This document shows positions 1 to 8,616 of a stretch of 64,000 nucleotides of DNA, piece by piece. Every line of letters begins with the position of its first letter. Position 1 is the first letter of the stretch. The notes below the pieces were generated by a model that searched no databases, had not been told where the DNA came from, and worked only from the letters and a program-made list of their open reading frames with translations. Source of the stretch: CAYVVT01 sp964454335 (GTDB lineage: Bacteria > Fidelibacterota > UBA8477 > JABMPR01); contig CAYVVT010000016.1 of assembly GCA_964454335.1 (NCBI GenBank), positions 3,239 through 67,238 of the forward strand, given 5' to 3'. Position numbers and translations under genes: made by a program.

Positions 1-665
1 ATGGAGACCATGTTCCACCAGAATTTCTGATCCAGGGTGAAAACGACGAAGAGGTCAGCCGGTTTGACTAAAAACACAGACAACAGGGCAGCGACGACGT
101 AAACCCAGAAACTGAATACCAGGCTGGACATGTGCGTTCGGGTACGCGAGGATACGAGTGTCAGGAAGGCCCAGGAACCCGCACAGGCTAAAAAGTATAT
201 GTTGCCGCTGCGCCACAGGCCCTCCCAGCCATGCACCCAGACCTGTAGGATCAGCGTTCCGCCGATGAGGCCCAGGATTACACCGATCAACTCAGCGCGA
301 CCGGGACGGTGTCCACTGACCATGGCCACCAGGATGAATGTCAGGACCGGATTCAGTGTCGTAACCAGTACTCCACCAACCCCCGCTGATCCGATACGTG
401 TTCCGGTGAAATAGAAAACATTGTAAAGAGCGATGAGTACCCCGCCACTCAACACTGCCAGGAGAGCTGAACGGTCCAGCCGAAGCGATTGACGTCGATA
501 GAGCAGGAATGGCAGCATGGCGAGCGAAGAGATGAAGAAGCGCCAGAACATGAGTAGTGAAGCTGGCAATTCATAATCGCCCAACAGCTTTCCGTTGGTC
601 CAGGAAAGACCCCACAGGCACATGGCCAGGATCATCGCGAGATATAGCAGCCAGTTGTTTTTCAT
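1..665 (-). CDS. EamA/DMT-family transporter (5' part only)
   Basis: The minus-strand frame opens at ATG 665 and runs without a stop off the left edge, giving about 221 residues. It starts MKNNWLLYLAMILAMCLWG and contains repeated hydrophobic helices, about seven in the visible part. The typical DMT features are the N-terminal WGLSW-like segment and the YNVFYFTGTRIG stretch that ends the first helical bundle. Members export or import small metabolites across the inner membrane; the substrate cannot be read from the sequence. The C-terminal repeat lies outside the window. A terminator and the malic enzyme lie upstream in the same direction, so it probably has its own promoter in 666-797. The family call is sound; the function is open. 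Confidence 0.85.
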   Translation of the reverse strand, partial: MKNNWLLYLAMILAMCLWGLSWTNGKLLGDYELPASLLMFWRFFISSLAMLPFLLYRRQSLRLDRSALLAVLSGGVLIALYNVFYFTGTRIGSAGVGGVLVTTLNPVLTFILVAMVSGHRPGRAELIGVILGLIGGTLILQVWVHGWEGLWRSGNIYFLACAGSWAFLTLVSSRTRTHMSSLVFSFWVYVVAALLSVFLVKPADLFVVFTLDQKFWWNMVS

Positions 666-797
666 CGTCCCAAAGCTCACTTCAGCTCAGACACGAGCAT
701 CAATATGATGGATTTACCAACCAATCCAAGCTCAGATTACTGGTGGTGGTACAAGGGTAAATCCACCACGCCGGGATTTCTGCAGGCCCCTCAATAG

Positions 798-823
798 AAA
801 GGGCCCTCCAGGGAGGGCCCTTT
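798..823 (-). terminator. Intrinsic terminator after malic enzyme
   Basis: A perfect inverted repeat AAAGGGCCCTCC / GGAGGGCCCTTT forms an 11-12 bp GC-rich stem with a very short loop. It lies 20 nt past the malic enzyme stop on the minus strand, and the T-rich side faces that direction. Confidence 0.8.
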
Positions 824-842
824 ATCCGGTCCTTATTGATTA

Positions 843-2540
843 TCAGTCTTCGACTGCGATGTAGCGTGGATATTCCGGCCGGTACATATTTTTTCGTACG
901 TGTGTGAGGATATCAACTGGCTCGGGCTCACTGGCCAGACCCTCATCGTATGCCAGCCTGCAGACGGCAGCGGCTATTGCGCAGGAGATCTGCCTGATCT
1001 TGGTCAGATCGGGGTACACCGTGCCGGTCTCCAATTCCTCGTCGGTAACCATGTGAGCCAGTGTCTTGGCTGCCGTGAAGAACATGCTGTCGGTGACTTT
1101 GGTAGCCCCACAAATGGCGGCTCCAAGACCAACTCCCGGGAAAATGAACATGTTATTGCCCTGTCCCGGCACATAGATCTTGCCCTCCAGACGGACGGGA
1201 TCAAAAGGACTTCCGCTGGCAAAGATAGCCTCGCCGGCGGTCCAGGTATAGGCCTGCTCAGCGGTGCATTCTGATTTCGTCGTTGGATTGGACAGTGCGA
1301 ATACGATGGGTTTCTCACAATGTTTGTGCATTGTCTTGACCACATCCTCGGTGAAGGTCTGCGGTTGCCCGCTCACACCGACCAGGATGGTGGGTTTAAC
1401 CTGTTTTGTAACTTCCAACAGGCCCTCGATGCTCTTCTCATCCCTGGCATATGGTATCTTATGGTCCTGAAGTTTCCCCTTGCGCTTAGTCGTAACCAGC
1501 CCCTTTGAATCTAGCAGCCAGAAGCGTTTACGGGCCTCTTCAAGAGAAATCCCGCTCTCCTCCACCATTCCGGCGCAGATCATGTCAGCTATACCGACAG
1601 CCGCTGATCCGGCTCCATAGAAAATGATACGCTGATCTGCCAGCTTCTCCCCCTTGGCTCGCAACGCTCCAAGCAATCCGGCAAGTGCAACGGCTCCGGT
1701 TCCCTGAATATCGTCATTAAAACAAAGGACTTCGTCGCGGTACTTGTTCAGCAGTGGGAAGGCCTTGTCATTGGTGAAATCTTCCCATTGGATCAACACT
1801 TTGGGCCAGCGGGCTACTGCAGCTTTTACAAATTCATCAACGAATTCATAAAACTCATCACCATGGACCCGACGCTGATTGATCCCCAGATAGAGCGGAT
1901 CATTCAGCAGATCTTCATTGTCTGTGCCGACGTCGATGAGGATCGGCAGTGTCTTGCATGGATACAGCCCGGCTCCAGCTACGTACAGCGCCAGTTTACC
2001 AATGGGTATGCCCATTCCATTCGCACCCAGATCTCCTAGACCCAGGATCCTGCTGCCATCAGAGACCACAATGATGTCAACGACGTCCTCGGGCCAATTC
2101 TCCAGCACTTCAGCCACTCTGCCCTTCTCATGCAGACTGAGATACATGCCGCGGTTCTTGCGGTAGATATGTCCGAACTGTTGACAAGCAAATCCGACGA
2201 CAGGGGTGTAGACTATGGGCGTCATTTCCATGAGGTTCTCCATGAGAACCTTGTAGTACAGGGTTTCGTTGCGGTCATGCAGAGCGGCAAGGAAAATGAA
2301 CTTCTCCATGGGATCTGTCTTACGTCGGTAGTTTTCCATTACCCGCTGCACCTGGGTATCCATGTCACCCACGTGTGGTGGGACCAATCCCCGCAAACCG
2401 AGAGCATCGCGCTCTTCAAGTGTGAATACCGTGCCCTTGTTCAGCAAGGGATCGTTCAGAACGTCAACACCACGGTCATAAACCCGCAATGGTTCATCCG
2501 CACCATTCACCTGGTAACATTTTTTCCTGGTAAGGGCCAT
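843..2540 (-). CDS. maeA: NAD-dependent malic enzyme (oxaloacetate-decarboxylating)
   Basis: Predicted to convert malate to pyruvate and CO2 with NAD in the cytoplasm. The 565-residue length matches E. coli MaeA. The N-terminal malic domain has the PIVYTPVVG segment and the catalytic-loop motif VVSDGSRILGLGDLG. The NAD-binding domain has IIFYGAGSAAVGIADM near residue 310 and FALSNPTTKSECTAEQA further on. The start is ATG with SD AAGGAGGGG about 7 nt upstream. It is divergent from an OFA-type transporter with a 183-nt shared upstream region, so carboxylate uptake plus malate oxidation is a reasonable but unproven link. A strong terminator follows. Confidence 0.95.
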   Translation of the reverse strand: MALTRKKCYQVNGADEPLRVYDRGVDVLNDPLLNKGTVFTLEERDALGLRGLVPPHVGDMDTQVQRVMENYRRKTDPMEKFIFLAALHDRNETLYYKVLMENLMEMTPIVYTPVVGFACQQFGHIYRKNRGMYLSLHEKGRVAEVLENWPEDVVDIIVVSDGSRILGLGDLGANGMGIPIGKLALYVAGAGLYPCKTLPILIDVGTDNEDLLNDPLYLGINQRRVHGDEFYEFVDEFVKAAVARWPKVLIQWEDFTNDKAFPLLNKYRDEVLCFNDDIQGTGAVALAGLLGALRAKGEKLADQRIIFYGAGSAAVGIADMICAGMVEESGISLEEARKRFWLLDSKGLVTTKRKGKLQDHKIPYARDEKSIEGLLEVTKQVKPTILVGVSGQPQTFTEDVVKTMHKHCEKPIVFALSNPTTKSECTAEQAYTWTAGEAIFASGSPFDPVRLEGKIYVPGQGNNMFIFPGVGLGAAICGATKVTDSMFFTAAKTLAHMVTDEELETGTVYPDLTKIRQISCAIAAAVCRLAYDEGLASEPEPVDILTHVRKNMYRPEYPRYIAVED

Positions 2541-2663
2541 TATCCCCTCCTTACATAAAAATTGCAGATCAGAAATATTACATCATCATGAATCATCATT
2601 TACTAAGCGTGAAACTAGCAAAAATGGTGCTACTCTGGCAGCATTCTTGCAAATAATTGGCTG

Positions 2664-2675
2664 TTCGTAAACGAA
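2664..2675. promoter_or_regulatory. Palindrome in the malic enzyme/MFS divergent region
   Basis: TTCGT-AA-ACGAA is a perfect short inverted repeat in the AT-rich 183-nt region (2541-2723) between two divergent genes. It is a candidate operator that could coordinate both. No known consensus is matched, and short palindromes also occur by chance. Confidence 0.3.
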
Positions 2676-2723
2676 TTATATGCTGATTGAAATGCGTATT
2701 GTAATTAGAAACTGGAGGATTCT

Positions 2724-3986
2724 GTGACACCTAAAAATCGTTGGTTCATTGTATTGGGTGCCATTCTTATTCAACTCGCGCTGGGGGCGATCTATGCCTG
2801 GTCTGTGTTCACACCATCGCTGGTTGCAGCGGAATGGTCAAAAGCCGAAACCCAGGCCGTCTTCTCGGTTGGCTTGTTCTTTTTCGCCGTTGTAATGGTC
2901 ATCGCCGGCAGGCTCATGCCTAAATTCGGACCGCGCAAGATCGCCATGAGCGGTGGGATCGTCCTTGGCTTAGGCTATTTGCTGGCCGGTCTCTTCGGTG
3001 GCACCAGTTTCATCAAGATCCTGATCACTATCGGCGTCATCGGTGGATCGGGTATCGGTCTGGCTTACGTGGTTCCTATCGCTGTGGGTATGCGCTGGTT
3101 CCCTGATAAAAAAGGCCTGATCACTGGGCTGGCTGTTGCTGGATTTGGTTTTGGCGCCACACTCTGGGTCAAACTGGCCGGTAACTGGGGGAATCTCCTG
3201 GAGAGTTATGGCTTGAACATGACTTTCACCATATATGGCATTGTATTCTTCCTCATGGTCGTGATCGGTGGTATCTGGATGAACTTTCCACCTCAGGGCT
3301 GGAAACCTGAAGGTTACAATCCCGAAACCGATGGAGCCGCGGCAACTGCCACAGGCAGCGGTGAGGATTTCAATAGCAAAGAGATGCTGAAGACACCCCA
3401 GTTCCATTTCATATCTGCAACATTCGCTTTTGGTGCCAGTGCAGGCTTGATGAGTATCGGCCTGATGAAGCTCTTCCCCATGGTAGCCCTTACTGCCCGC
3501 GGTATCGATACGTCTTCCGCAAGCGCTATAGCCGGTACGGCCATGGCCATCTTCTTTGCCCTGGCAAACGGTATCGGTCGGATCGCCTGGGGAGCTATCA
3601 GTGACAAGCTGGGTCGTAAGCGTTCAGTCATGATCATGATGGTCGCGCAGGGCATCGTGGTGATCCTGTTCCAGTGGATGGCCGCCTACCCGGCCCTGCT
3701 CTATCTGGGTGCTACACTCATCGGTTTCAATTTTGGTGGAAATTTCGCCCTGTTCCCCACCATGACGGCAGATACCTGGGGCACCAAATATGTCGGACAG
3801 AACTATGGCTGGATCTTCCTGGCCTATGGCTTTGGCGGGATCCTTGGTCCCATCATGGGTGGTTGGCTTGGTGATATGGGTAACTTCCCGCTGGCTTTTA
3901 CCATCTGTGGTATTCTCTGTCTCATCGCAGCAGGTATCATCTCACAGATCAAACCACCATCAAAACCGGCTGTGATCCCATCCTAG
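2724..3986 (+). CDS. OFA-type major facilitator transporter (carboxylate/formate-oxalate antiporter family)
   Basis: A 420-residue inner-membrane protein with about 12 helices. The first helix is WFIVLGAILIQLALGAIYAW, typical of oxalate/formate antiporter-family MFS proteins, followed by the FGPRK loop motif between helices 2 and 3. The second half has the MFS loop DKLGRKRSVM and an N-rich helix FNFGGNFALFP. The start is GTG with SD CTGGAGG 7 nt upstream. It is divergent from malic enzyme, so a di- or monocarboxylate substrate is plausible. The OFA family includes oxalate, lactate and pyruvate carriers, so the substrate is not fixed by the sequence. Confidence 0.85.
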   Translation: MTPKNRWFIVLGAILIQLALGAIYAWSVFTPSLVAAEWSKAETQAVFSVGLFFFAVVMVIAGRLMPKFGPRKIAMSGGIVLGLGYLLAGLFGGTSFIKILITIGVIGGSGIGLAYVVPIAVGMRWFPDKKGLITGLAVAGFGFGATLWVKLAGNWGNLLESYGLNMTFTIYGIVFFLMVVIGGIWMNFPPQGWKPEGYNPETDGAAATATGSGEDFNSKEMLKTPQFHFISATFAFGASAGLMSIGLMKLFPMVALTARGIDTSSASAIAGTAMAIFFALANGIGRIAWGAISDKLGRKRSVMIMMVAQGIVVILFQWMAAYPALLYLGATLIGFNFGGNFALFPTMTADTWGTKYVGQNYGWIFLAYGFGGILGPIMGGWLGDMGNFPLAFTICGILCLIAAGIISQIKPPSKPAVIPS

Positions 3987-4002
3987 AACATCTGTAGGAA
4001 TG

Positions 4003-4034
4003 AAAAAAGGGGCTGTCGGCAGCCCCTTTTTTTT
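4003..4034. terminator. Bidirectional intrinsic terminator
   Basis: The stem AAAAAAGGGGCTG / CAGCCCCTTTTTT with loop TCGG has a T-run on one strand and an A-run on the other. It sits between convergent genes (the MFS transporter and mtaB) and can serve both. Confidence 0.92.
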
Positions 4035-4053
4035 ATGCAGGAAAGCCAGGGAG

Positions 4054-5346
4054 CTACTTCAGGATCCTCCCTGCCATACCTGTATCCCGAATATCAGTCA
4101 ATTCCACTGGTTGGATGGTATTCAATAATGATTCTGTGCCGCCAGTTACATGCACACGCAGGTAGTTGTCCGTATGTCCAACCAAGTGCCCATCCTTCAT
4201 TTGTTCGAACAGAACTGGGCGAACGCAGCTGAGGTTCTTTTCAGCAAAGGCGTGCCATTTTTTTGCCCCCAGGATCGTGAGCATCCGATTGCGCTCCTTC
4301 TTAACCGCCATCGGGATATCATCTCCGAATTTCTCAGCTTCGGTATTGGGCCTCTCAGAATAAGTAAAAACATGGAGGTATGAGATCTCAAGTTCATTGA
4401 TGAACCGATAGGTTATGAGGAAATCATCCTCGCTCTCACCCGGAAAACCAACAATAACGTCTGCTCCGATCCCCGCATCCGGCAGGAACGATCTTATACG
4501 CTCCACGCGGTCCCTGTAGGTTGCCGATTGATACCGTCGCTGCATGTCCGCCAGAACCCTGTCGTTGCCGGATTGCAGGGGAACATGGAAATGAGGCAGG
4601 AAGCTGCGGGACTCGGCCACAAATCCGATGATCTCGTCGCTTAAGAGATTTGGTTCGATACTGGAAATCCGATAGCGTTTGATGCCCCCCACACTGTCCA
4701 GGTCCCTGAGCAGACGCATCAGATCCTGGTCATTGTCATGACCGAATTCACCTACGTTGACGCCTGTAAGAACGATCTCCTGGACACCAGCCTCCGCTGC
4801 TTCTTCAGCTGATACCAGGATATGGGCAGCCTCATCACTCCTGCTGCCTCCCCTGGCCAGAGGGATCGTACAATAGGTACAGGGGTAATCACAGCCGTCC
4901 TGTATTTTCAGATAGGTCCTGGTCCTATCCCCCAATGAATAAGCCGGGACGAAATCGAGATCGAGCTCTTCCTTAACCTCAAAAACCGTTGAATCATCAT
5001 CCTCACGGATAAATTCAGCCAACCTGAATTTCTCAGCACTTCCCAGGATGTATTCAGCACCGATCTGATCCCGGATCCATTCAGGTTTCAGCTGGGCATA
5101 GCAACCCACTGCTGCAATTCTTGCATCTGGCGACCGACGTCGTATCCGATTCACCAGTTTGCGAAAATCGCGGTCAGCGTTTTCCGTAACCGTGCAGGTA
5201 TTGATGACATACAGATCTGCAACACTCATGAAATCAACCGTATCAAATCCGGCGTGTTCCATGTTACGGCTGATCGTGGATGTTTCAGCAAAGTTCAATT
5301 TGCATCCCAGCGTATGATATGCCACGGTCTTGATGGCCCTGTTCAT
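4054..5346 (-). CDS. mtaB: tRNA t6A37 methylthiotransferase MtaB
   Basis: A radical-SAM enzyme that adds a methylthio group to N6-threonylcarbamoyladenosine 37 of tRNA. The N-terminal UPF0004 domain has YHTLGCKLNFAE and VINTCTVTENAD. The radical-SAM cluster is GCDYPCTYCTIPLARGG. The C-terminus is a TRAM-like region. ATG 5346 was chosen because family members begin only a few residues before the HTLGCK motif. An in-frame ATG at 5454 would add 36 residues without family character and would leave almost no room for the divergent promoter. No clear SD precedes 5346, so the start is less certain than the function. Confidence 0.93.
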   Translation of the reverse strand: MNRAIKTVAYHTLGCKLNFAETSTISRNMEHAGFDTVDFMSVADLYVINTCTVTENADRDFRKLVNRIRRRSPDARIAAVGCYAQLKPEWIRDQIGAEYILGSAEKFRLAEFIREDDDSTVFEVKEELDLDFVPAYSLGDRTRTYLKIQDGCDYPCTYCTIPLARGGSRSDEAAHILVSAEEAAEAGVQEIVLTGVNVGEFGHDNDQDLMRLLRDLDSVGGIKRYRISSIEPNLLSDEIIGFVAESRSFLPHFHVPLQSGNDRVLADMQRRYQSATYRDRVERIRSFLPDAGIGADVIVGFPGESEDDFLITYRFINELEISYLHVFTYSERPNTEAEKFGDDIPMAVKKERNRMLTILGAKKWHAFAEKNLSCVRPVLFEQMKDGHLVGHTDNYLRVHVTGGTESLLNTIQPVELTDIRDTGMAGRILK

Positions 5347-5474
5347 GGGGCATATAATAGTGGCAGGTGGCAGGTTTAAAAGCCCATTTTGAACGTGAAT
5401 AATGCTAAAGGGCTTTGAAATAAAGGACCCCATTTTATCTTGTTTTTTCAACATGTTTAGGAGAGAAATCCCTC

Positions 5475-5693
5475 ATGAGTGATCTTCCCTTTTTCCGAAC
5501 CTGGTTACCCTTCCTTTATCTCTACATCGCCGGTGGTATCATCTTCTTTGGCGGTGTCCTGTTCATCTTCAAAGCAAAATCCATTAACATTAGTCGAAAG
5601 ATCCACAAGCAGTGGTTCTTCGTCCTTCTCTTCGGCTACTTCTATTACCTCGCCCTGCATGGTATTCTCACCCTAGCAGCGCTTTATCTCTAG
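5475..5693 (+). CDS. Small two-helix membrane protein upstream of symporter
   Basis: 72 residues with two predicted membrane segments (about 12-31 and 47-71) joined by a basic loop KAKSINISRKIHK. SD AGGAG lies 11 nt before the ATG. It ends 9 nt before the sodium:solute symporter gene. Coupled translation suggests an accessory subunit or assembly factor, similar in arrangement to the small partners of some SSS transporters. I do not recognise a named family. The hydrophobic pattern, SD and spacing make it a real gene rather than noise. Confidence 0.75.
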   Translation: MSDLPFFRTWLPFLYLYIAGGIIFFGGVLFIFKAKSINISRKIHKQWFFVLLFGYFYYLALHGILTLAALYL

Positions 5694-5702
5694 GAGGCAG
5701 AC

Positions 5703-7550
5703 ATGGAATCAACCATTCAGACCTCCCCCGTTTTCTGGATCATCATTGTCGGTTACTTCACATTGATCCTGGGCTTTGGCAGTTACTTTTCACGATACAA
5801 TAAGACCACTACAGATTTCTTCTTCAGTGGCCGACGTTTCTCCTGGTGGCTCATCACCATGTCCATCGTCGCCACCGGTGTGGGTTCCCACTCCTTCCTG
5901 AAATACTCAGCCAAGGCTTTCGAACATGGATTCTCCTCAACCATGACCTATATGAACGACTGGTTCTTCATGCCCTTCTTCCTGTTTGGCTGGCTACCGA
6001 TCGTCTATTACACAAAAATCAGATCCATCCCCGATTACTTTGAACGCCGCTTTAACCGGAATGTCCGCATCCTGGCAACCATCGCCCTGTTGGGCTACAT
6101 GATCGGCTATATCGCCATTGGCTTTCTCACCATGGGGAAAACCCTGGAGCCCATCCTGGGTTGGGACGTCTACACGATTGTCTGGGTAGTAGCTGTAGTC
6201 GCGGGAATCTATATCACCTTCGGAGGTCAGACGGCGGTCATCTTCACCGATCTGGCCCAGGGTTTCATACTCATTTTCGGTGGTGTCCTGGTGTTCATCA
6301 TGGGCATCAATTATCTCGGCGGTTTCGATATATTCTGGAACGCGCTGCCTGTGGAGTTCAAGCTGCCGCTGGCCCATTTCAACGAACCGTCAAATTTCAA
6401 TTTCGTTGGCATATTCTGGCAGGATGGAGTTGCTGGTTCTGTCGGTTTCCTGTTCATGAACCAGGGACTGATCATGCGTTTCATGGCAACAAAATCAGTG
6501 AATGAGGGACGGAAGGCAGCTGCATTCAATGTGTTGTTTCTCCTACCCATCTCAACCGTCGTGGTCAGTAACGCCGGCTGGGTTGGCAAAGCCATCAGTG
6601 TGGTTACACCGGAGAAGTGGAATGCTGCTACCGAACTAGACCACGTCTTTACGACAGTGGCCAGTCTCATTACCGGATCCGAGATCCTGTTTGCCTTTCT
6701 CATTGCCGCTGTTGCGGCAGCCTTGATGTCAACAGTTGATACGCTGATCAATGCGGTGGCCGCAGTTTTCATCAATGACGTCTACCGACCCATTGTCAAG
6801 AACAGGAAGGATAAGCATTACCTCCGTGCTGCGATGTGGGTATCAGCTGGCGCAACAGTGCTTGGCGCTATTTCAGTCACCTTCTTTGACAAGTTCCCAA
6901 CCCTTTATGAAGCACATGGATTTTTCCACAGCACCATGACCCCTCCCCTGGTCATCGCCATATTCCTGGGCATATTCTGGAAGCGTTATACGGCGAAGGC
7001 TGCCATCGCGACATTTATCGTCGGTGCCATTCTAATGTGGCTGGGTGCAAAGTTTCCGGGTACCCTCATTGCACCCTTTGATCACGGCATTGAAATGGAT
7101 CCTGAGCACCCCTACTCCTATATACGGGCTCTGTATAACACACTTGCCTGTCTCGGAGCAGGAGTGGTGGTCGGATTACTCACCAAGCCGGGCAAGGAAG
7201 AAGCACTGGATGGCCTTACTGCCTGGTCCCTGGATCGGGCCCGGGAGATCTTCAAAGGCAGTAAGCCCAATGATCGTCCCGGCACCAAGCCCCAGGTTGA
7301 CTGGAAGGTGATGGAGATGGAGACCGAGTGCGTACGCTTCTCACAGGCACAGATGGATGAGATGGCAGCAGAAGTGGGCGACCTCGTGTATGTTTGCGAC
7401 AAACGGAAATGGCTGGGTGGTTTGAAATCCGTGCATTCAGTGTATGGTGAACCCCATGAAGAAGAGGGCATCGTCTATCTCACCGAAACCCTGGCTGGCG
7501 CCGGTATGTTCCAGGAGGACAAGCCCCTGATCGCTGAAAAGGAGATGTAG
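5703..7550 (+). CDS. Sodium:solute symporter family protein
   Basis: A 615-residue SSS transporter expected to couple Na+ entry to solute uptake across the inner membrane. The early segment TDFFFSGRRFSWWLITMSI followed by VATGVGSHSF is the SSS signature area, and the helix GYMIGYIAIGFLTMGK follows. There are about 12-13 membrane helices up to residue 500, then a roughly 100-residue hydrophilic C-terminal tail. The start is ATG with SD TAGGAGG. The substrate cannot be assigned; the tail and the small upstream partner are unlike the sugar or proline carriers. It is followed after 7 nt by an exported EEP-fold gene, so the genes from 5475 to 11293 may be co-transcribed. Confidence 0.88.
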   Translation: MESTIQTSPVFWIIIVGYFTLILGFGSYFSRYNKTTTDFFFSGRRFSWWLITMSIVATGVGSHSFLKYSAKAFEHGFSSTMTYMNDWFFMPFFLFGWLPIVYYTKIRSIPDYFERRFNRNVRILATIALLGYMIGYIAIGFLTMGKTLEPILGWDVYTIVWVVAVVAGIYITFGGQTAVIFTDLAQGFILIFGGVLVFIMGINYLGGFDIFWNALPVEFKLPLAHFNEPSNFNFVGIFWQDGVAGSVGFLFMNQGLIMRFMATKSVNEGRKAAAFNVLFLLPISTVVVSNAGWVGKAISVVTPEKWNAATELDHVFTTVASLITGSEILFAFLIAAVAAALMSTVDTLINAVAAVFINDVYRPIVKNRKDKHYLRAAMWVSAGATVLGAISVTFFDKFPTLYEAHGFFHSTMTPPLVIAIFLGIFWKRYTAKAAIATFIVGAILMWLGAKFPGTLIAPFDHGIEMDPEHPYSYIRALYNTLACLGAGVVVGLLTKPGKEEALDGLTAWSLDRAREIFKGSKPNDRPGTKPQVDWKVMEMETECVRFSQAQMDEMAAEVGDLVYVCDKRKWLGGLKSVHSVYGEPHEEEGIVYLTETLAGAGMFQEDKPLIAEKEM

Positions 7551-7557
7551 AGCTGGA

Positions 7558-8589
7558 ATGAACACCGTATTCAGGCAGGCTCAACTCCGAAATGCTATTC
7601 TCATAATCCTGGCAACATGCTCGCTAACCTGGGCACAGACAGAGCAGTACTGCGTTGCATTCTGGAATGTTGAGAACCTCTTCGATCTTCAGGATGACCC
7701 CTTCAGGAACGATGATGACTTCACCGACAGTGGGCGCTATGCATGGACTCAGGAGCGTCTTGATCTGAAGTACGATCGCCTCTCACAGGTTATGAATGAT
7801 ATCAATGGACGCCGGGGTGCAGATATCATGGGCTTATGCGAGGTGGAGAATCTTCCGGTGCTGGAGCCGCTGCTGGCGACATATCTGGATCGGCCATATG
7901 CCGTTGTCCACAAGGATTCACCGGATGAGCGCGGCATCGATTGTGCGCTGCTCTATGACAAAACCCGCTTTGTTCTGGTACATGCCAAGTTTCATCCCGT
8001 CCTGCTTCCAGGTGATGACCATACACGCGATATCCTCGAAGCGGAACTCAGTCTGGGGACGCAACCGAACAAACGTCTCTTCGTATTCGTTAATCATTGG
8101 CCCTCACGCTGGGGGGGCCGGGTACAGACTGATCCCAAGCGACGCATGGCCGCAGAAGTGCTAAGGCAGCGCGTAGATGAGATCCTCACCAAGTGGCCGA
8201 AAGCTGATATCGTGATCATGGGCGATCTGAATGACCATCCTGACGACGCTTCTGTTCACGATGTATTGCTGGCGCGTGCCCCTGAATCCGAATCACTCCC
8301 GGGAATGTTGATTAACACGACCTGGGATATCCACCTCGATCCTCAGACCGGTACCTATATGTACCGTGGTGATTGGGGCGTACTTGATCAGATGATCATA
8401 TCACAGGGCATGCTTGACGAAAAACGGTTCCATTGGGTAGAGGGTTCCACCACGGTATTCAAACCAGGATATCTTCGGCAAAAGGATGGTGAGTACCAGG
8501 GTTGGCCCTGGAGGATGTATGCCGGAGGTAACTATCTGGGCGGTTATTCCGACCATCTTCCAGTTTACTGTCTACTCACAATATTCTAA
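7558..8589 (+). CDS. Exported endonuclease/exonuclease/phosphatase-fold protein
   Basis: 343 residues with a signal peptide ending near TWAQ, then an EEP (DNase I/sphingomyelinase-like) domain. Catalytic landmarks are FWNVENLF, GLCEVEN (metal-binding Glu), VNHWPSRWGG, IMGDLNDHPDD (Asp/Asn pair) and the terminal YSDHLPV (catalytic His). This is a complete set, so the enzyme should be active outside the cytoplasm. Family members cut nucleic acids or phosphodiesters; the exact substrate is unknown. The position between a symporter and glycogen genes gives no clear hint. Confidence 0.87.
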   Translation: MNTVFRQAQLRNAILIILATCSLTWAQTEQYCVAFWNVENLFDLQDDPFRNDDDFTDSGRYAWTQERLDLKYDRLSQVMNDINGRRGADIMGLCEVENLPVLEPLLATYLDRPYAVVHKDSPDERGIDCALLYDKTRFVLVHAKFHPVLLPGDDHTRDILEAELSLGTQPNKRLFVFVNHWPSRWGGRVQTDPKRRMAAEVLRQRVDEILTKWPKADIVIMGDLNDHPDDASVHDVLLARAPESESLPGMLINTTWDIHLDPQTGTYMYRGDWGVLDQMIISQGMLDEKRFHWVEGSTTVFKPGYLRQKDGEYQGWPWRMYAGGNYLGGYSDHLPVYCLLTIF

Positions 8590-8616
8590 CCCGGAAAGGC
8601 AAACATACTGCCCAAG

